DNA of 62,000 bases from Antedon mediterranea (lineage: Eukaryota > Echinodermata > Crinoidea > Comatulida > Antedonidae). The stretch's first letter is position 1. The number at the start of each line of letters is the position of its first letter. This document shows, in pieces, positions 19,700-34,600 of the stretch. Both the position numbers and the translations under genes were made by a program. Under the pieces are notes generated by a model that searched no databases, had not been told where the DNA came from, and saw only the letters and a program-made list of their open reading frames with translations. Where the stretch lies: positions 1 through 62,000 of the forward strand of contig NC_092672.1 of the NCBI RefSeq assembly GCF_964355755.1. The letters run 5' to 3'.

Positions 19700-21643
19700 A
19701 TTGTAATATGTTGAATCTTAAGTCGATGCTTATTAGTATTTCACGGCGATCGGATGACGATGGTTCAGGAATAGTGATTTTGATTCAATTTTGGCGGAGC
19801 TAACTTACGTACGTTCTACATGACCTACATGACCTACGATCAATAAATGGTATGAACAAACAAATGGTATGAACAAACAAAAACGGAAAACATTATATTT
19901 AAATAGACTAGTTTTTATTCTGGATTATAGTTTTATATAAAAACATGAATATCTTACAACTTACCAACAAATTGAATTGTGTATAATAATTATTTAAAAC
20001 GTGTATTTGATAGTGGACTTGGTAATTATACATTTTTTATATAACAGCTATCAAGGTTAAAATAATATAATTTTAAAAATTACTTTGGCAAATCCCATTC
20101 TCAAAAATAAAATAACGAGTTGTTTAAATGTAAGTATTTAAATTAAGGAACTTAAGGATCAAATTAAGTCCGACTACTACCGATATACAAAAGTATCCAT
20201 AAAGCATTGCTAGACTCTTTCGGTAAAGTACAAAACTATTTTAAATACTGCCATAAATAACTCTGTAAACGTTTATGTTGGTCAGGTACAGTAAAACCAG
20301 GGGCAAACTTTTCTATACAGTATAGTACTATTTATACTGCCATAAATAACTCTGTAAACGTTTATGTTGGTCAAGTACAGTAAAGACAGGAGCAGATTCT
20401 TTCTGTACAGTAAAGTACTATATATACTGCCATAAATATCTATATTAATTTGAAAGAGTTCTACTGTACTTTTAAATCGGTAACAAACTTTCAGACAAGT
20501 AATAAAAAATATATATTATACACAGTATAAATCCATGAGTTATAAATGTTCTGTTTAAAATACAGTTACAAAAGAAAGCATTATTAGTATTAAATTTTAA
20601 AAATACCAATTTTACAGCATATTTGAACACTTATCTTTATTATAAACTATTAATACAATTAAAGACTTGCCAACACTTGCTTCTTTAATGAAATTTATTA
20701 TATTCTAAAGGTTAAAATTCAATGAAATGTATTTTGGGGAAAAATGTTTAAACAGTAATGTTTGTTCAAATACTCAAATTATAGAATGCCTTTGATGACA
20801 ATAATTATATGCACTGTCTGTAATAACCTTTATAATCTAGTTGCTCATTTACAACATTCCTCAAATTCTGATGGCAAACAAATCAATACACATTTTTATA
20901 TATTATTTTTTCAAAAATAAATATAAATGTATACATTTTAGTGTATTGCACAATTCCCTGAGAAGTATATATTTTTATTAACTGATCTATAATATCTATC
21001 AAATACATATGTATTATACTGTATTATACTGTATAAGGATATGTATGATAAATAGTTTAGATCACAACATTGTACTACAAACGTACTGTAGCTATTTTTA
21101 TTATCTTCCCTGAAATTATAAACTATTTAACCTCATAAAGGAGAAATACAGTTATCTCCTGTAAAAACTGGCAAGAAATGGCCAACTTAACAAATAAAAG
21201 AAAAAACCTTGAAACATTGTGTGAAAAATAAGTGAACTTGATACTGAGTGAGTAACAAACAACCATTTGAGATTACTTAATGCAGGATATATACTAGATT
21301 GATCAACAATAGCCAAACACCAGAAATAAATAGAACATTATGACTGTATGAGGCAGTATGGTTGATATTGAGTAACAAACAACCATTTGAGATTACTTAA
21401 TGCAGGATATATACTGGATTGATCAACACCAGAGGTAAATAGAAAATCAAAAAATAAGACTACATAATAGTTTGAAAAATATTTTTTTACACAGACCAAG
21501 CATCAAAGGCAAATAATTTGAGCAGTTAAATTCTCTAGATTATCTCTATGCTGATAAATGACATTTTTGTGGTGGTGTTATATTAACCAATAATTAGTTT
21601 AAAAAATGAGCTAAACTTAGCAAGTTCTTGAAAAATAATTGTG
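19700..21643. other. AT-rich intergenic region downstream of SBNO
   Basis: No convincing coding region. It contains two short tandem duplications: a unit with CTGCCATAAATAACTCTG repeated at about 20250 and 20337, and a unit with GAGTAACAAACAACCATTTG repeated at about 21250 and 21370. It presumably contains the 3' UTR and poly(A) site of the minus-strand gene that ends at 21644, but I cannot place them. Confidence 0.6.
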
Positions 21644-22692
21644 TTAAGATCTGGTAATTTGATCAAGAATCCCAGTAAAATAAAGTTGATTATCATTGGA
21701 TTCTGATGGTGGTGAGATAGGTTGTGATGGTGGTGAGATAGGTTCTGTTTCTAGGTGAGGAATACTCTCTTCATTTGGCCACAGATTACCTGGATTATTT
21801 GAGAAAGGAATGTATTGTTGAGCTGTTGTCTGCTGTAAAGACTTGTTTAATTCATTTGGCATTTGATAGCCAAAATTATTTGTGTATGACATATACGATG
21901 AATTTTTATTAATCATCTTCGTATGACTTGATAAGTTTAGATCAATTGATTCCTGTAATGGAACTGGAGAAAAACCATTACTATTAGGTTCCTGAAAAGA
22001 CTGTGTTAATAAATTGGGCATTTGAAACCGACTTTGCTCAGAAGACGACTGTAGATTAACTTGCTTATGTGAATTGGGTATTTGAAACAGACTTTGCTCA
22101 GAAGAAGACTGTAGATTAACTTGCTTATGTGAATTGGGCATTTGAAACAGACTTTGCTCAGAAGACGACTGTAGATTAACTTGCTTATGTGAATTGGGCA
22201 TTTGAAACAGACTTTGCTCAGAAGACGACTGTAGATTAACTTGCTTATTGGGCATTTGAAACAGACTTTGCTCAGAAGAAGACTGTAGATTAACTTGCTT
22301 ATGTGCTTCACCAAAGTCAAATTTTTGTAAAAAATTCAAAGCGGACTTATTACTACTATCATGTTCAGGTTCAGTTTGCTTGTTTTTTGAATCAGTTTGT
22401 TCTTTTGACCTTGATGATGAGAAATACAAACTGTTAGGATTTGATAACACCTGAGAGGTACTAGGCTGTGCAAGAAGGTCTGTTAAAGAATCTGTTGGAA
22501 TCATGTCAACTCGTGGAATGATTTCATTCATCCTTGGAATGTATGGGTACTGATTTGGCGTGTTTAATTCTTTATCTGAGGATACCGATTCATTATCACT
22601 AATTATAATTGGGTCCAGTGGTAAAGATGCTTTCTGCTCGTCAGCAAGCATAGACTTCAGCTCCTCAACACACACTTCAGGCATCAAACAAC
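21644..22692 (-). CDS. SBNO: SBNO terminal exon 25 (residues 1160-1508)
   Basis: Starts with [20 protein letters not shown], the counterpart of the family's final IPANCV...LVNLL block. It continues into a long Ser/Gln/Asn-rich tail that contains five 20-residue repeats (22012-22305), and ends ...GILDQITRS with a stop at 21644. A disordered, variable tail is usual for SBNO2-type proteins, but this one is longer. Acceptor ATATACAAG. Confidence 0.9.
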
Positions 22693-25600
22693 CTTGTATA
22701 TTTAAAAAATGGAAAACTTACAATAACAAGTTTGAATAGTTAATCATTATAGAAGACTAGATAGAGTATTGGTAGGCCCTAATATTGATTTTACTTATTA
22801 CACTATCTAGCATTGTATTCTAGTTAATCATTTAGAAGACTAGATAGAGTATTGGTAGGCCCTAATATTGATTTTACTTATTACACAATCTAGCATTGTA
22901 TTCTACTAGTTAATCATTTAGAAGACTAGATAGAGTATTGGTAGGCCCTAATATTGATTTTACTTATTACACAATCTAGCATTGTATTCTATTGTATTGT
23001 TCTCTGGTTTGGGAGGATAGGTATAAATGGATAGTAGAACAATGTTGATTAATGATACATGTTATTAGAACATAGTAGCTACCATGTACAATGTATTGTT
23101 CTCTGGTTTGGGAGGATAGGTATAAATGCATAGTAGAACAATGTTGATTAATGATACATGTTATTAGAACATAGTAGCTACCATGTACAATGTACAACAA
23201 TCTATGATATTATTAATTGTTCTGCCGCAAATCTTTAAATCATTTTAATAGAATTATATAATAGATGGTGGGGTGCAATATTCCGCAGCAGAATTAAATA
23301 AAAGATGATGATGTTATTATAGTGCTCTTTATTTGAGCTCCAATATGGAAGGAAGAACACCATTATAAAATACATACCTATCAATTTAGAATCATCCTCT
23401 AGTCGTACTCGTATGATTTGCATTTTAGATTGAGATCCTGGATGACGACGTAATACTTGCTCAACTCGTGACCATACACTTAAAACAGATCCTGTAAGAA
23501 CATGGTAGTTAGTCTTTCGAAGACCTGACTTGCATCTAGTTGTTGATGTTGTAAGTTTACAATTACCCGTCCTGAAATTTGACAAAGAAATGATTTAATG
23601 CTAAATTACTAAAAATAAACAATACTTACAATTGTATATATCTCATTTTATTATAGTTAAGTTAATTGTATGTTCTACAGTATAGAGGGCCTTGACATCA
23701 ACTAGCCTTCGGATCGATCTTCAAATAAAAGAAAAATAAATCAAGTTCAATATTAAAATACTAAATCTTGATTATCATTTAAGAATCTGAAAACTACTCT
23801 TTAGTTTATTAGTTATCTGCAAGCCACGCATCACTGGCACAACAGTTCATCTAAGAGTTTATTGGTAAGGGATCATTTGAGATGTAAACTGTGACGCAGC
23901 CACGCATCACTGGCACAACAGTTCATCTAAGAGTTTATTGGTAAGGGATCATTTGAGATGTAAACTGTAAGTGACGCAGCCACGCATCACTGGCACAACA
24001 GTTCATCTAAGAGGTTATTGGTAAGGGATCATTTGAGATGTAAACTCTAAGTGACGCAGCCACGCATCACTGGCACAACAGTTCATCTAAGAGTTTATTG
24101 GTAAGGGATCATTTGAGATGTAAACTGTAAGTGACGCAGCCACGCATCACTGGCACAACAGTTCATCTAAGAGTTTATTGGTAAAAAAAGGATCATTTGA
24201 GATGTAAACTGTAAGTGACGCAGCCACGCATCACTAGCACAACAGTTCATCTAAGAGTTTATTGGTAAGGGATCATTTGAGATGTAAACTGTAAGTAACG
24301 CAGCCACGCATCACTGGCACAACAGTTCATCTAAGAGTTTATTGGTAAGGGATCATTTGAGATGTAAACTGTAAGTGACGCAGCCACGCATCACTGGCAC
24401 AACAGTTCATCTAAGAGGTTATTGGTAAGGGATCATTTGAGATGTAAACTCTAAGTGACGCAGCCACGCATCACTGGCACAACAGTTCATCTAAGAGTTT
24501 ATTGGTAAGGGATCATTTGAGATGTAAACTGTAAGTGACGCAGCCACGCACCACTGGCACAACAGTTCATCTAAGAGTTTATTGGTAAAAAAGGGATCAT
24601 TTGAGATGTAAACTGTAAGTGACGCAGCCACGCATCACTAGCACAACAGTTCATCTAAGAGTTTATTGGTAAGGGATCATTTGAGATGTAAACTGTAAGT
24701 AACGCAGCCACGCATCACTGGCACAACAGTTCATCTAAGAGTTTATTGGTAAGGGATCATTTGAGATGTAAACTGTAAGTAACGCAGCCACGCATCACTG
24801 GCACAACAGTTCATCTAAGAGTTTATTGGTAAGGGATCATTTGAGATGTAAACTGTAAGTAACGCAGCCACGCATCACTGGCACAACAGTTCATCTAAGA
24901 GTTTATTGGTAAGGGATCATTTGAGATGTAAACTGTAAGTGACGCAGCCACGCATCACTGGCACAACAGTTCATCTAAGAGGTTATTGGTAAGGGATCAT
25001 TTGAGATGTAAACTGTAAGTGACGCAGCCACGCATCACTGGCACAACAGTTGATCTAAGAGTTTATTGGTAAGGGATCATTTGAGATGTAAACTGTAAGT
25101 GACGCAGCCACGCATCACTGGCACAACAGTTCATCTAAGAGTTTATTGGTAAGGGATCATTTGAGATGTAAACTGTAAGTGACGCAGTGTGTTTGACGTT
25201 TGACTACTGATCGTGAGATTGAGGTTCAAATCCAACACTCGCTGCATTGGTTGTATCATTAGCCAAGACACTTTACTTACCCGGTTAGGTCAAGACACAA
25301 CCTTGCGCTGATTACTAGCTACATTATGGGAGCATGTTTCCATACATGTTTGATCCAAAAAAAATGACTGGGGTAATAATGTTCAGCACTTAGAGGTTTC
25401 ACAACATTAGGCACTATATAAATCCAGGATATTATTATTAACATGCATTCTGCACATTTTTGCTGGAATTTAGTAAGAATAATGTGTTTATGGTGGAATG
25501 TTACAGCAACTTAAAAAATAATGCTGCTAAACTGACTTACCCATAAGAATGATTACAATGCATTTCAGAATAATGTGTCTATGGTGGAATGTGACTTAAA

Positions 25601-28600
25601 AAATGATGCTGCTAAACTGACTTACCCATAAGAATGATTACAATGCATTTCAGAATAATGTGTCTATGGTGGAATGTCACTTAAAAAATGATGCTGCTAA
25701 ACTGACTTACCCATAAGAATGATTACAATGCATTTCAGAATAATGTGTTTATGGTGGAATGTTACAGCAACTTAAAAAATAATGCTGCTAAACTGACTTA
25801 CCCATAAGAATGATTACAATGCATTTCAGAATAATGTGTCTATGGTGGAATGTGACTTAAAAAATGATGCTGCTAAACTGACTTACCCATAAGAATGATA
25901 TGCATTTCAGAGTAATGTGCCTATGGTGGAATGTCACTTAAAAAATGATGCTGCTAAACTGACTTACCCAAGTTCAAGTTCAAGTTCAAATTTATTGTCA
26001 AAGGCCCTGTTCAGACCCATGGCGTTAGACCGTTTTAGCGTACAACGTTACTATCAAGGTCACGTTACAAACCGCAGAGAAAAAAACGAGGTGTTCAGAC
26101 CCATAGCGTACGATTATCGTTACAACGGAAGTACGTCATCCAGGTTGTTTCTAGTTGCATATTCATGTACTCTTACCCATGTGTTTTCATCATTATTTCC
26201 ACTGTATATAGGCCTAGATCTCATCCCTACAATTATGACAAAGTTTGCCGTAAATCAAACATACCTCAGCATTTATTTAAGAAAAATATAGTAAAGCCAA
26301 ATTTCTGTTTCTATTGTTTTTATTTTGTAGTAAAAAACATTTTCCCCAGGCTATTGACTGTTACGAAAATAAAGCAGGCCTCGTAATGATGAAGAAAAAA
26401 ATGATTGTTGATTAGTCTATCCAGTCCAGTCAAAAAGATATATATTCTTTGGTCCAGTCGGTTGAAAATAACCCTTAACTTGCTAATAAAAGGGACACAG
26501 CTCCCCTTGTTTGTTTACTGATTTTTTTAGGAGTTAGGGGGTTTTCAGCATTAAACTTGTCCAGTCTTGTCTGCCTTGTATGAATGAGTGACTTGATGTC
26601 CCACGCTAGTTTTTAGCTTGAATGAAATGCGTGAATGGCTCTAGGCCTAGCTAGGCCTAAAAGCGGATGGGATCGTAGTCCATATGTTTAAATACAAGGT
26701 GCATGTATTTATGTCATTTGTTAGAAAATATAATGGTAATCAGTTGATAATAGTTTGTAGCCTTTGTAACAGTTGTATTTGTAGTGTAGTTAGGCCTTAT
26801 TTATTCTGGCCTTTTTGTTATTGAAATCCATCTCACACATTGACGATACAAGATGTCAGCCTAGGTCAAACCTTGTTTCGCGTCATAACAGCAAACGTTC
26901 TGATTGGATACAACGTTGACTTACAGTAGCGTCGTACGCTAAAACGGTACTATCAACCGTTTTCCACTACAACGCTACAACCGTTGTACGACGCGTTGTA
27001 CGCTAATCCCCAACTGTTCAGACACACATTCTTTTAGCGTCGTACGCTAAAACGGTCTAACGCCATGGGTCTGAACAGGGCCAAATACACAGTAAATGAA
27101 ATTTGCCTTCCAAGGTTCAAATTACAATAAAAATAACAACAGTTAAAAACATACAATACTATACAATGGATAAGATAATATATAAGAAAATATGCTATGT
27201 ATAAAACATTATGAACAATATAAATATTAAAATACTATATAAAGAATAAAATATAAAACGTCTCAAGTTATCTTTTAAATTGCTTGTTGTATTGCCTGAT
27301 TGCACACGGAAGAAATGATTTATTATGACGCTCAGTCTTCTTAATTGAAGGAATCATCCTTCCGGATCTACTGAAATTTATAAAGTTAAAAAGAGGATGA
27401 GACTGGTCGTTAATTATACATTTTAGTTTTTTCTCCATAACCTTATCGCATATATCATGGATAGATGGGACGTTTGCACCTATTACCTTCTTAGCCATTT
27501 TGATTATTCTCTGTAATTTATTTGAGTTATACTTAGATAAACTATTTAGCCATACAATACAGCAAAATGTTAATATGGACTGTATCATAGCCTGATGGAA
27601 TAGAGACAGCGCATCTCTGCCAATCTTAAAGTTTCTTAATTTCCTTAAGAAGTACAATCTTTGGTTTGCCTTCGCATAGACTTTGGCAGTGTTGGCGTTC
27701 CATGACAGTTTTTCATCTATCCATACTCCTAAATATTTATGTTCACTAGTTGTGCGGACATCATTATCTTTGATATTTAAAGGTATAAGTTGCCTCTTAA
27801 TTTTACGAAAGTCAAACACAATTTCCTTTGTTTTATTTACATTAATACTTAGACAGTTCATATCACACCAGTTAATTATATTATTAACTTCAGTTCTATA
27901 CGTGCTCTCATCATTGTTTACAATTAAGCCTGTGATACAGGTGTCATCAGCAAATTTAACTATTTGACATGATTCACTTCTAAGGTCGCTTGTATATAAT
28001 GTGAACAACAATGGAGATAACACGCATCCCTGTGGGGCACCGGTGTTTGAAACAATGATATCAGACAAAACATTATCAATTCTAACACGCTGGGTTCTGT
28101 TTTTCAAGAAATCTCTGATCCATAGACAAACAAAAGGATTAACATTCATACTAACTAATTTATCAAGAAGTATGTTTGGTTTCATTGAATTGAAAGCCGA
28201 AGAAAAATCTAAAAATAACGTCCTTACATATTGCCTAGGTTTATCCAAAGTTTCATAGATTGGATGCAAGAGGGTAGTTATTGCATCGTCGACACCTCTA
28301 TTACTACAGTATGCAAACTGATTATTATCAACAAAAGGCAACGTTTCTTTAATCAATACATCTTTAAATAGCCTCTCAAAGCACTTTGTAAAAATTTGGG
28401 TTAGAGCAACAGGACGATAATCATTTAATATTTTCGGCTTAGGTACTTTATTTATTTGGGCTATTATTGAATACTTCCACATGCATGGGACACAAGAAGA
28501 GCTTAACGACCAGTTAAATAATCTACAAAAGATAGGCGCAAGTTGTTTATAGCATGACTTTAAAATATTGCCAGTTAGTTTATCTGACCCAGCTGCTTTA

Positions 28601-31600
28601 TTTGGCTTAACACCCTTAAATACTTTCTCAACTGAAAGCAGATCAAATTCAGGTACATCAGATTTGGTTGTATTTAACTCTAGGTTCAGTTTAACATCAT
28701 TATCATTAGTATTATTAATTTGGTCATCATTATCAAATCTGTTAAAAAATATATTCAGTTTATTTGCAAAGTCCAATGGGCGGGATCCGGATGGAACTAT
28801 TGTTGTGTTCTGCCTTTTCGCGTTTCCAATAACTTTCTTTAATCCATTCCATGCTTGCTTGGGGTTACCGCTATCAAAATCATTCTTTATTTTCTCTCCA
28901 AATTTGCGTTTGGCATCATTAATTCGCTTTTTCATTAACTTCTGAATACGCTTCTTTTCCATAACATCATTATTGCGGACAGCTTGTTGTTTTTGCTGTA
29001 AAAGTTCTCGGATATCCTTAGTGACCCATGGTTTACTATTTGGATAAATTTTTATTTCCTTCTTTTTAATGATGCTAGACTCACAAAAATTAATATATTC
29101 AACAATTGTTTCCATAGTGGCGTCAATAGAATCTGTATTCATAAACACATCCCAATTCGTAGCTTCAAGACATCCTTTAAATTCCTCCATACTATCATTT
29201 GTCCACACTTTGATTTCCTTGACCATTGGTTTACTTTGTTTTAACTTTTGTTTATAAGCTGGTATTAAATGAATCATCTTGTGATCTGATTTACCAAGAC
29301 CTGCCTTAGGCGACGACTTGTACGCGTTCTTTATGTTGCCGTAACAACAATCAAGTATTTTGTCACCGCGTGTGGGAAAGTCTACGTACTGATAGTAATT
29401 CGAAACCTTCTTGAGGTCGCACGAGTTAAAGTCACCAGTGACTAACTTAACAGCATCAGGGGATTCTGTGTCCAGCTCACTTAATATGGTTTGAATGTCA
29501 GATGCAGCTACTTTCATATCAGCTCTCGGGTGGATGTAGACTACTGTGACAAAAATGTTATTGAACTCGCGAGGAAGATAAAATGGACGAAGCGAAACAG
29601 TAATGAGTTCATAGTTAGTAGTACACCGCCGATATTTCACCGTAACATTGTTGCACCATAGACTGTTGACAAAAACGCAAACACAGCCTCCAATGGATTT
29701 TCCAGAGTCTAGTGTTCGGTCAGACCTTTCACATGAGAATCCATCGATGTTTGTATCAAACTCAGAATCAGTATCTGTAAACCATGTCTCAGACATACAT
29801 ATCAAATTTGCATCACGATAATCCTTGAGATAAAGGGTGCATGCTTTCAACTCATCCAGTTTATTGCGAAGTGACTGAGCATTCCCTGTTAGTATAGAGG
29901 GTAGCGGAGCAGAAAACTTACGGCGTTTAAGTCTAGCTTTAAGACCACCTCTTCTCCCTCGTTTCCTATTTTTGATCTGCGCTCCTAACGTGTCAGTGTC
30001 AGTGGCACTAGGCCTAGATCTACGTTGCACGCCGGGTAACGCAGCAACAGAACAGAAACCAGAGCTCGAAACACGATATAACTATACTTAGATACATAAT
30101 GAAAGTAAAAAGGGAAGAGGGCGTTTTGGACCATGTGGATATTTAGGATTTTGCTCTCTCAAGGGCTCCAAAATTATCCGGTTTTAATTATTTTATAAAC
30201 AGAATTTGTGGTTAAGTGTCATTTATATCTTATTTATGTTGGGATTCTGTAAAATTAGCACCTGGTTTGGTTTGAATCTGATGTTAACACGTTATCCAAA
30301 AGCTAGGCCTAGGTAGGCCACAAACCGGAAGCTACCTAGCCAGGCAGTGTTCACTCTAGTGACTAGCTGAGTGAGGTGAGCAAGAGTACACGTGGGAATA
30401 GGCTATACAACAAACAAGGATGCCTAGACCTAAGACCGTTAAAGGAAAAGGGAAAGAGGATGAGGTGTTAATAGTTGGAGATGAAGACTCGGCAGATGAT
30501 GTTCCAACAGATGCAGTTTTGAAACAACTATCTGATATAAAAGACCAAGTCAAGTTTATACCCAGTCTCTTAGAAAATATGAGGGAAATCAAATCGTCCA
30601 TGGAATTCTTTAACAAACTAATTGAAGAAAACTGTGTTAAGATGAAAAGCATTGAGCAAGAAAATAAACAACTGAAAGAAGATAACGAAGATCTTACGAG
30701 AAGAGTGGAGAAATTAGAGAAAGAGCAGGATGAACAGAATCAGTATAGCAGACGAGAGAATATTGAAATAAGAGGTATATCACAAATTGCAAATGAAAAT
30801 ACTGAAGATATTGCACTGAAAGTTCTAAAGGAAATCGACAGTAGTATAAAAAAAGAGGACATCGAGGCGTCACATAGGATTGGTAATCGAGATAGAATAG
30901 ACAGACCAATAATTGTCAAATTTTGCAGCAGAAAGAAGCGTGATCAAGTATATAATGACAGGAAAAAGATTAGGAATACAACTACTGATATGCTTGGATA
31001 CACAGGTAAAAACCACATATATGTTAATGAAAACTTAACTCAAAAGAAACGTAGTCTTATGGGAAAAATAAACGATATAAGGAAGACAAAGAACTATAAG
31101 TATTTGTGGACATACAATGGGCGCATCTATGTACGCAAACAACAGGGTTCAATGTTGATTGTTATTAATAGTGAAGATGATATTGGTAAAATTGTATAAT
31201 AATGCTAATAGTTTTTCTGTACTTAAATATTTATTTATATGGTTTTAATGGCTAACCAAAATCTAGATTATCAATTACATAATAGCTGTAAGACATATTC
31301 GTCATCTGAATTTTGTAATTTTTTTGATAATAAATCTCAATCAGTGTTTTCAGTATCTCACATTAATATTAGATCGCTTAACAAGAACTTTGAAGAATTT
31401 AAATTATTTTATGAGGAATTGGTTCAAAGTAAATTTAAAATTATAGCCTTGTCGGAAGTGTGGCAAGTTACAAACAAGGATTTGTTTAAAATGAATAATT
31501 ACTCGTTGGAAACTAAATGTCGTATTAATCAAAGAGGAGGTGGAGTAGGAGCGTACATACATGATTCAATTAATTATACGGCTATTGATTATAATGTACA

Positions 31601-34600
31601 TCATTCTGAGTCTTTATGGCTGGAAATAGATGTTGGTCAAAATAAATCCCTCATAGTTGGAGTTTTATATAGGCAACCAAATACAAACGTTGAGGAATTT
31701 ATTGAAAGCCTAGAATTGTCACTTGCAAATATTAAACAACAAGGTACTGAATGCATATTAATTGGGGATTTTAATATTAATGCCAGTAATTTAAATGCTG
31801 CAGATGCTTTAAGTCTAAAAAATAGCTTGTCTTGCTTAAACTTTATACAACTTATTAATGTATATACACGAATAACCAGTAGTTCAAGAACAACAATTGA
31901 TCATGTATATACAAATATCCATTCTAGATTTTTAACTTCAGGAACCATAGAATTAGATATATCAGACCATTTGGCTACTTTTTGTATGTTAGAGAACTTT
32001 AATGACTACTTCCAACAGACTGATCAAATCAAATTTAGAAAATTTTCCAAGTTTAATATCCAACACTTCCAACATGATCTTATGAATGTAAATTGGTCTG
32101 AAGTATTTGATAGTCAAGAGGTAAATTCTGCTTACACAGAGTTTAAAAGGTTATTTCTAGAAGTTTGTAATAAACATGCACCATTAGTTTTAAAAACTGT
32201 TAACCCAAGAAAGAAACTAAAGAAACCATGGATTAATTCTAGTATAAAAAAATCAATTAAGCATAAACATAGGTTATTTTCAAAGGTAATAAAAAGTAAC
32301 TAGATTTAATTCGTCACTATGACGAATTATAGGTTATATGCCTTGATTTAAATAAAGATAATTGATTTTTAAAAGATATATTGATTGATTGATTTTCTCA
32401 GAATCTTTAATTATTTATAATATATGATAGGACCTTGCTAACGCGAACACCATAGCCGGTATCACAATCCGATCAAAGATCCATATGCGTATAATGTCAT
32501 AAACCACATTTGTTGTTACATAATAAAATAAAGACATAAGTTAATTTTTATCTAGATTTCATTATAAATCATGTGTATAATCTATACACTAAGAAATAAA
32601 TTTGAACAAACAATACGGATAATAAAAAAAAAAAATTCGTATTTCGTTTCCCAAGGTGAGACTCGATCTCGGTACCTTGAATGCCATAGACACGAGCACA
32701 GACCACCGAGCCGTACACAACTGACTAAAAGTTGTAGAAAAATTCCTCCGTGTATTTACTATGCAGTAACCAGTTTGATGCAAATAGATTATTACATACC
32801 GAAATGAATTATAATTTTTTACTATGATGACATCTTTAAAATGTATACAAATGATGGACTGTCAAACTACATACTTTTAACTTTAATATATGAATTTTTG
32901 AAGGAAGAAAGTTAATGTTAAGTTTGTTATTTTGGCCTAAGAGAATGTCATAATTTGTTTGATTGTCGAAATTATTTTTTTTTAATTTAATATGCAATTA
33001 ATGATGACTTAATCAACTTTTGTTCTCTTTATTTCATAAGAAATCATACATATGATACATACACTTCAAGAAAATTAAATAAAAAATAGGTGTTCCCGAG
33101 CATTCTAACGATATATATTAATTTTAAAATTTAGCATATTTTCACCATTTTGTTAACTTACACGTGCGTAGCCTGTCACTTTTGACGTGCTCGTATAACG
33201 CTGTTTCGCATTGAAAAGTGAATAAAATATGATGATATTATTAAAGAAAGGTTATACAACAGTAATCGGACAAAAACAGTGCGCATTAACGTTTGACGCG
33301 CAGTGCACGTGCAAAAATCTGCGCACTCATGGCAATTTTTTAAACGCTTAAAATTGCCTGAAACGTATTCTAATTTCATCGAAAATAAATTCTGACAATT
33401 TTCAACATTCTAAGCGCGCGTACGCATGCGTTATATGCGCTACGCACGTAATTGTATTGCCATATGATGAAATATGACCTGAAATTTATGAGTACCAAAT
33501 TTTGTTTAAAAGTGATTCATGCTTGTGAAGATATGATTACAAACGTGATTTCGTTAAATCGCACGTAGACCGCGTAATGTTTGATTGCGCACCCTGAAAA
33601 CATAACCACATCGATTCCTGGCCATAAGGAATATACTCTGAAAAATTGACTTAGATAGATGAAACTGATATCAAGATAATTCACGGACAAAATAGTGCTA
33701 AGGAAAGAATAAACTAGATTTAATTCGTCACTATGACGAATTATAGGTTATATGCATTGATTTAAATAAAGATAATTGATTTTTAAAAGATATTTTGATT
33801 CATTGATTTTCTCAGATTCTTTAATTATTTATAATATATGATAGGACCTTGCTAACGCGAATACAATAGCCGGTATCACAATCCGATCAAAGATCCCTCT
33901 GCGTATAATGTCATAAACCACATTTGCTGTTACATAATAATAAAGACATAAGTTATTTTTTATCTAGATTTCATTATAAATCATGTGTATAATATATACA
34001 CTAAGAAATAAATTTGAACAAACAATACGGATAATAATATAATAATAATAATTTCGTTTCCCAAGGTGAGACTCGATCTCGGTACCTTGAGTGCCATAGA
34101 CACGAGCACACACTACCGAGCCATACACAACTGACTAAAAATTGTAGAAAAATTCCTCCGTGTATTTACTATGCAGTAACCACTTTGGTGCAGATAGATT
34201 ATTACATACCGAAATGAATTATAATTTTTTACTATGATGACATCTCTAAAAATGTACAAAAAGGATGCACTGTCAAACTATATACTTTTAACTTTAATAT
34301 ATGAACTTTTGAAGGAAGAAAGTTAATGTTAAGTTTGTTATTTTGGCCTAAGAAAATGTCATAATTTGTTTGATTGTCGAAATGAATTTTTTTTTATTTA
34401 ATATGCAATTAATTATGGCTTAATCAACTTTTGTTCCCTTAGTTTAATAATAAATCATACATAAGATACATACACTTCAAGAAAATGAAATAAAAAATAT
34501 GTGTTCCCGAGCATTCTGACGATCTATATTAATTTTAAAATTTAGCATATTTTCACCATTTTGTTAACTTACACGTGCGTAGCCTGTCACTTTTGACGTG

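Noticed and set aside
22006-22320. Second minus-strand frame over the coding minisatellite (ISKLIYS repeats)
   Set aside because: It overlaps the SBNO tail, whose frame is supported by the exon phases; the other frame exists only because the 60 bp repeat keeps it open.
32650-32716. A functional tRNA gene
   Set aside because: The segment has box-like words but no full cloverleaf by eye, and it is repeated within a dimeric mobile element.
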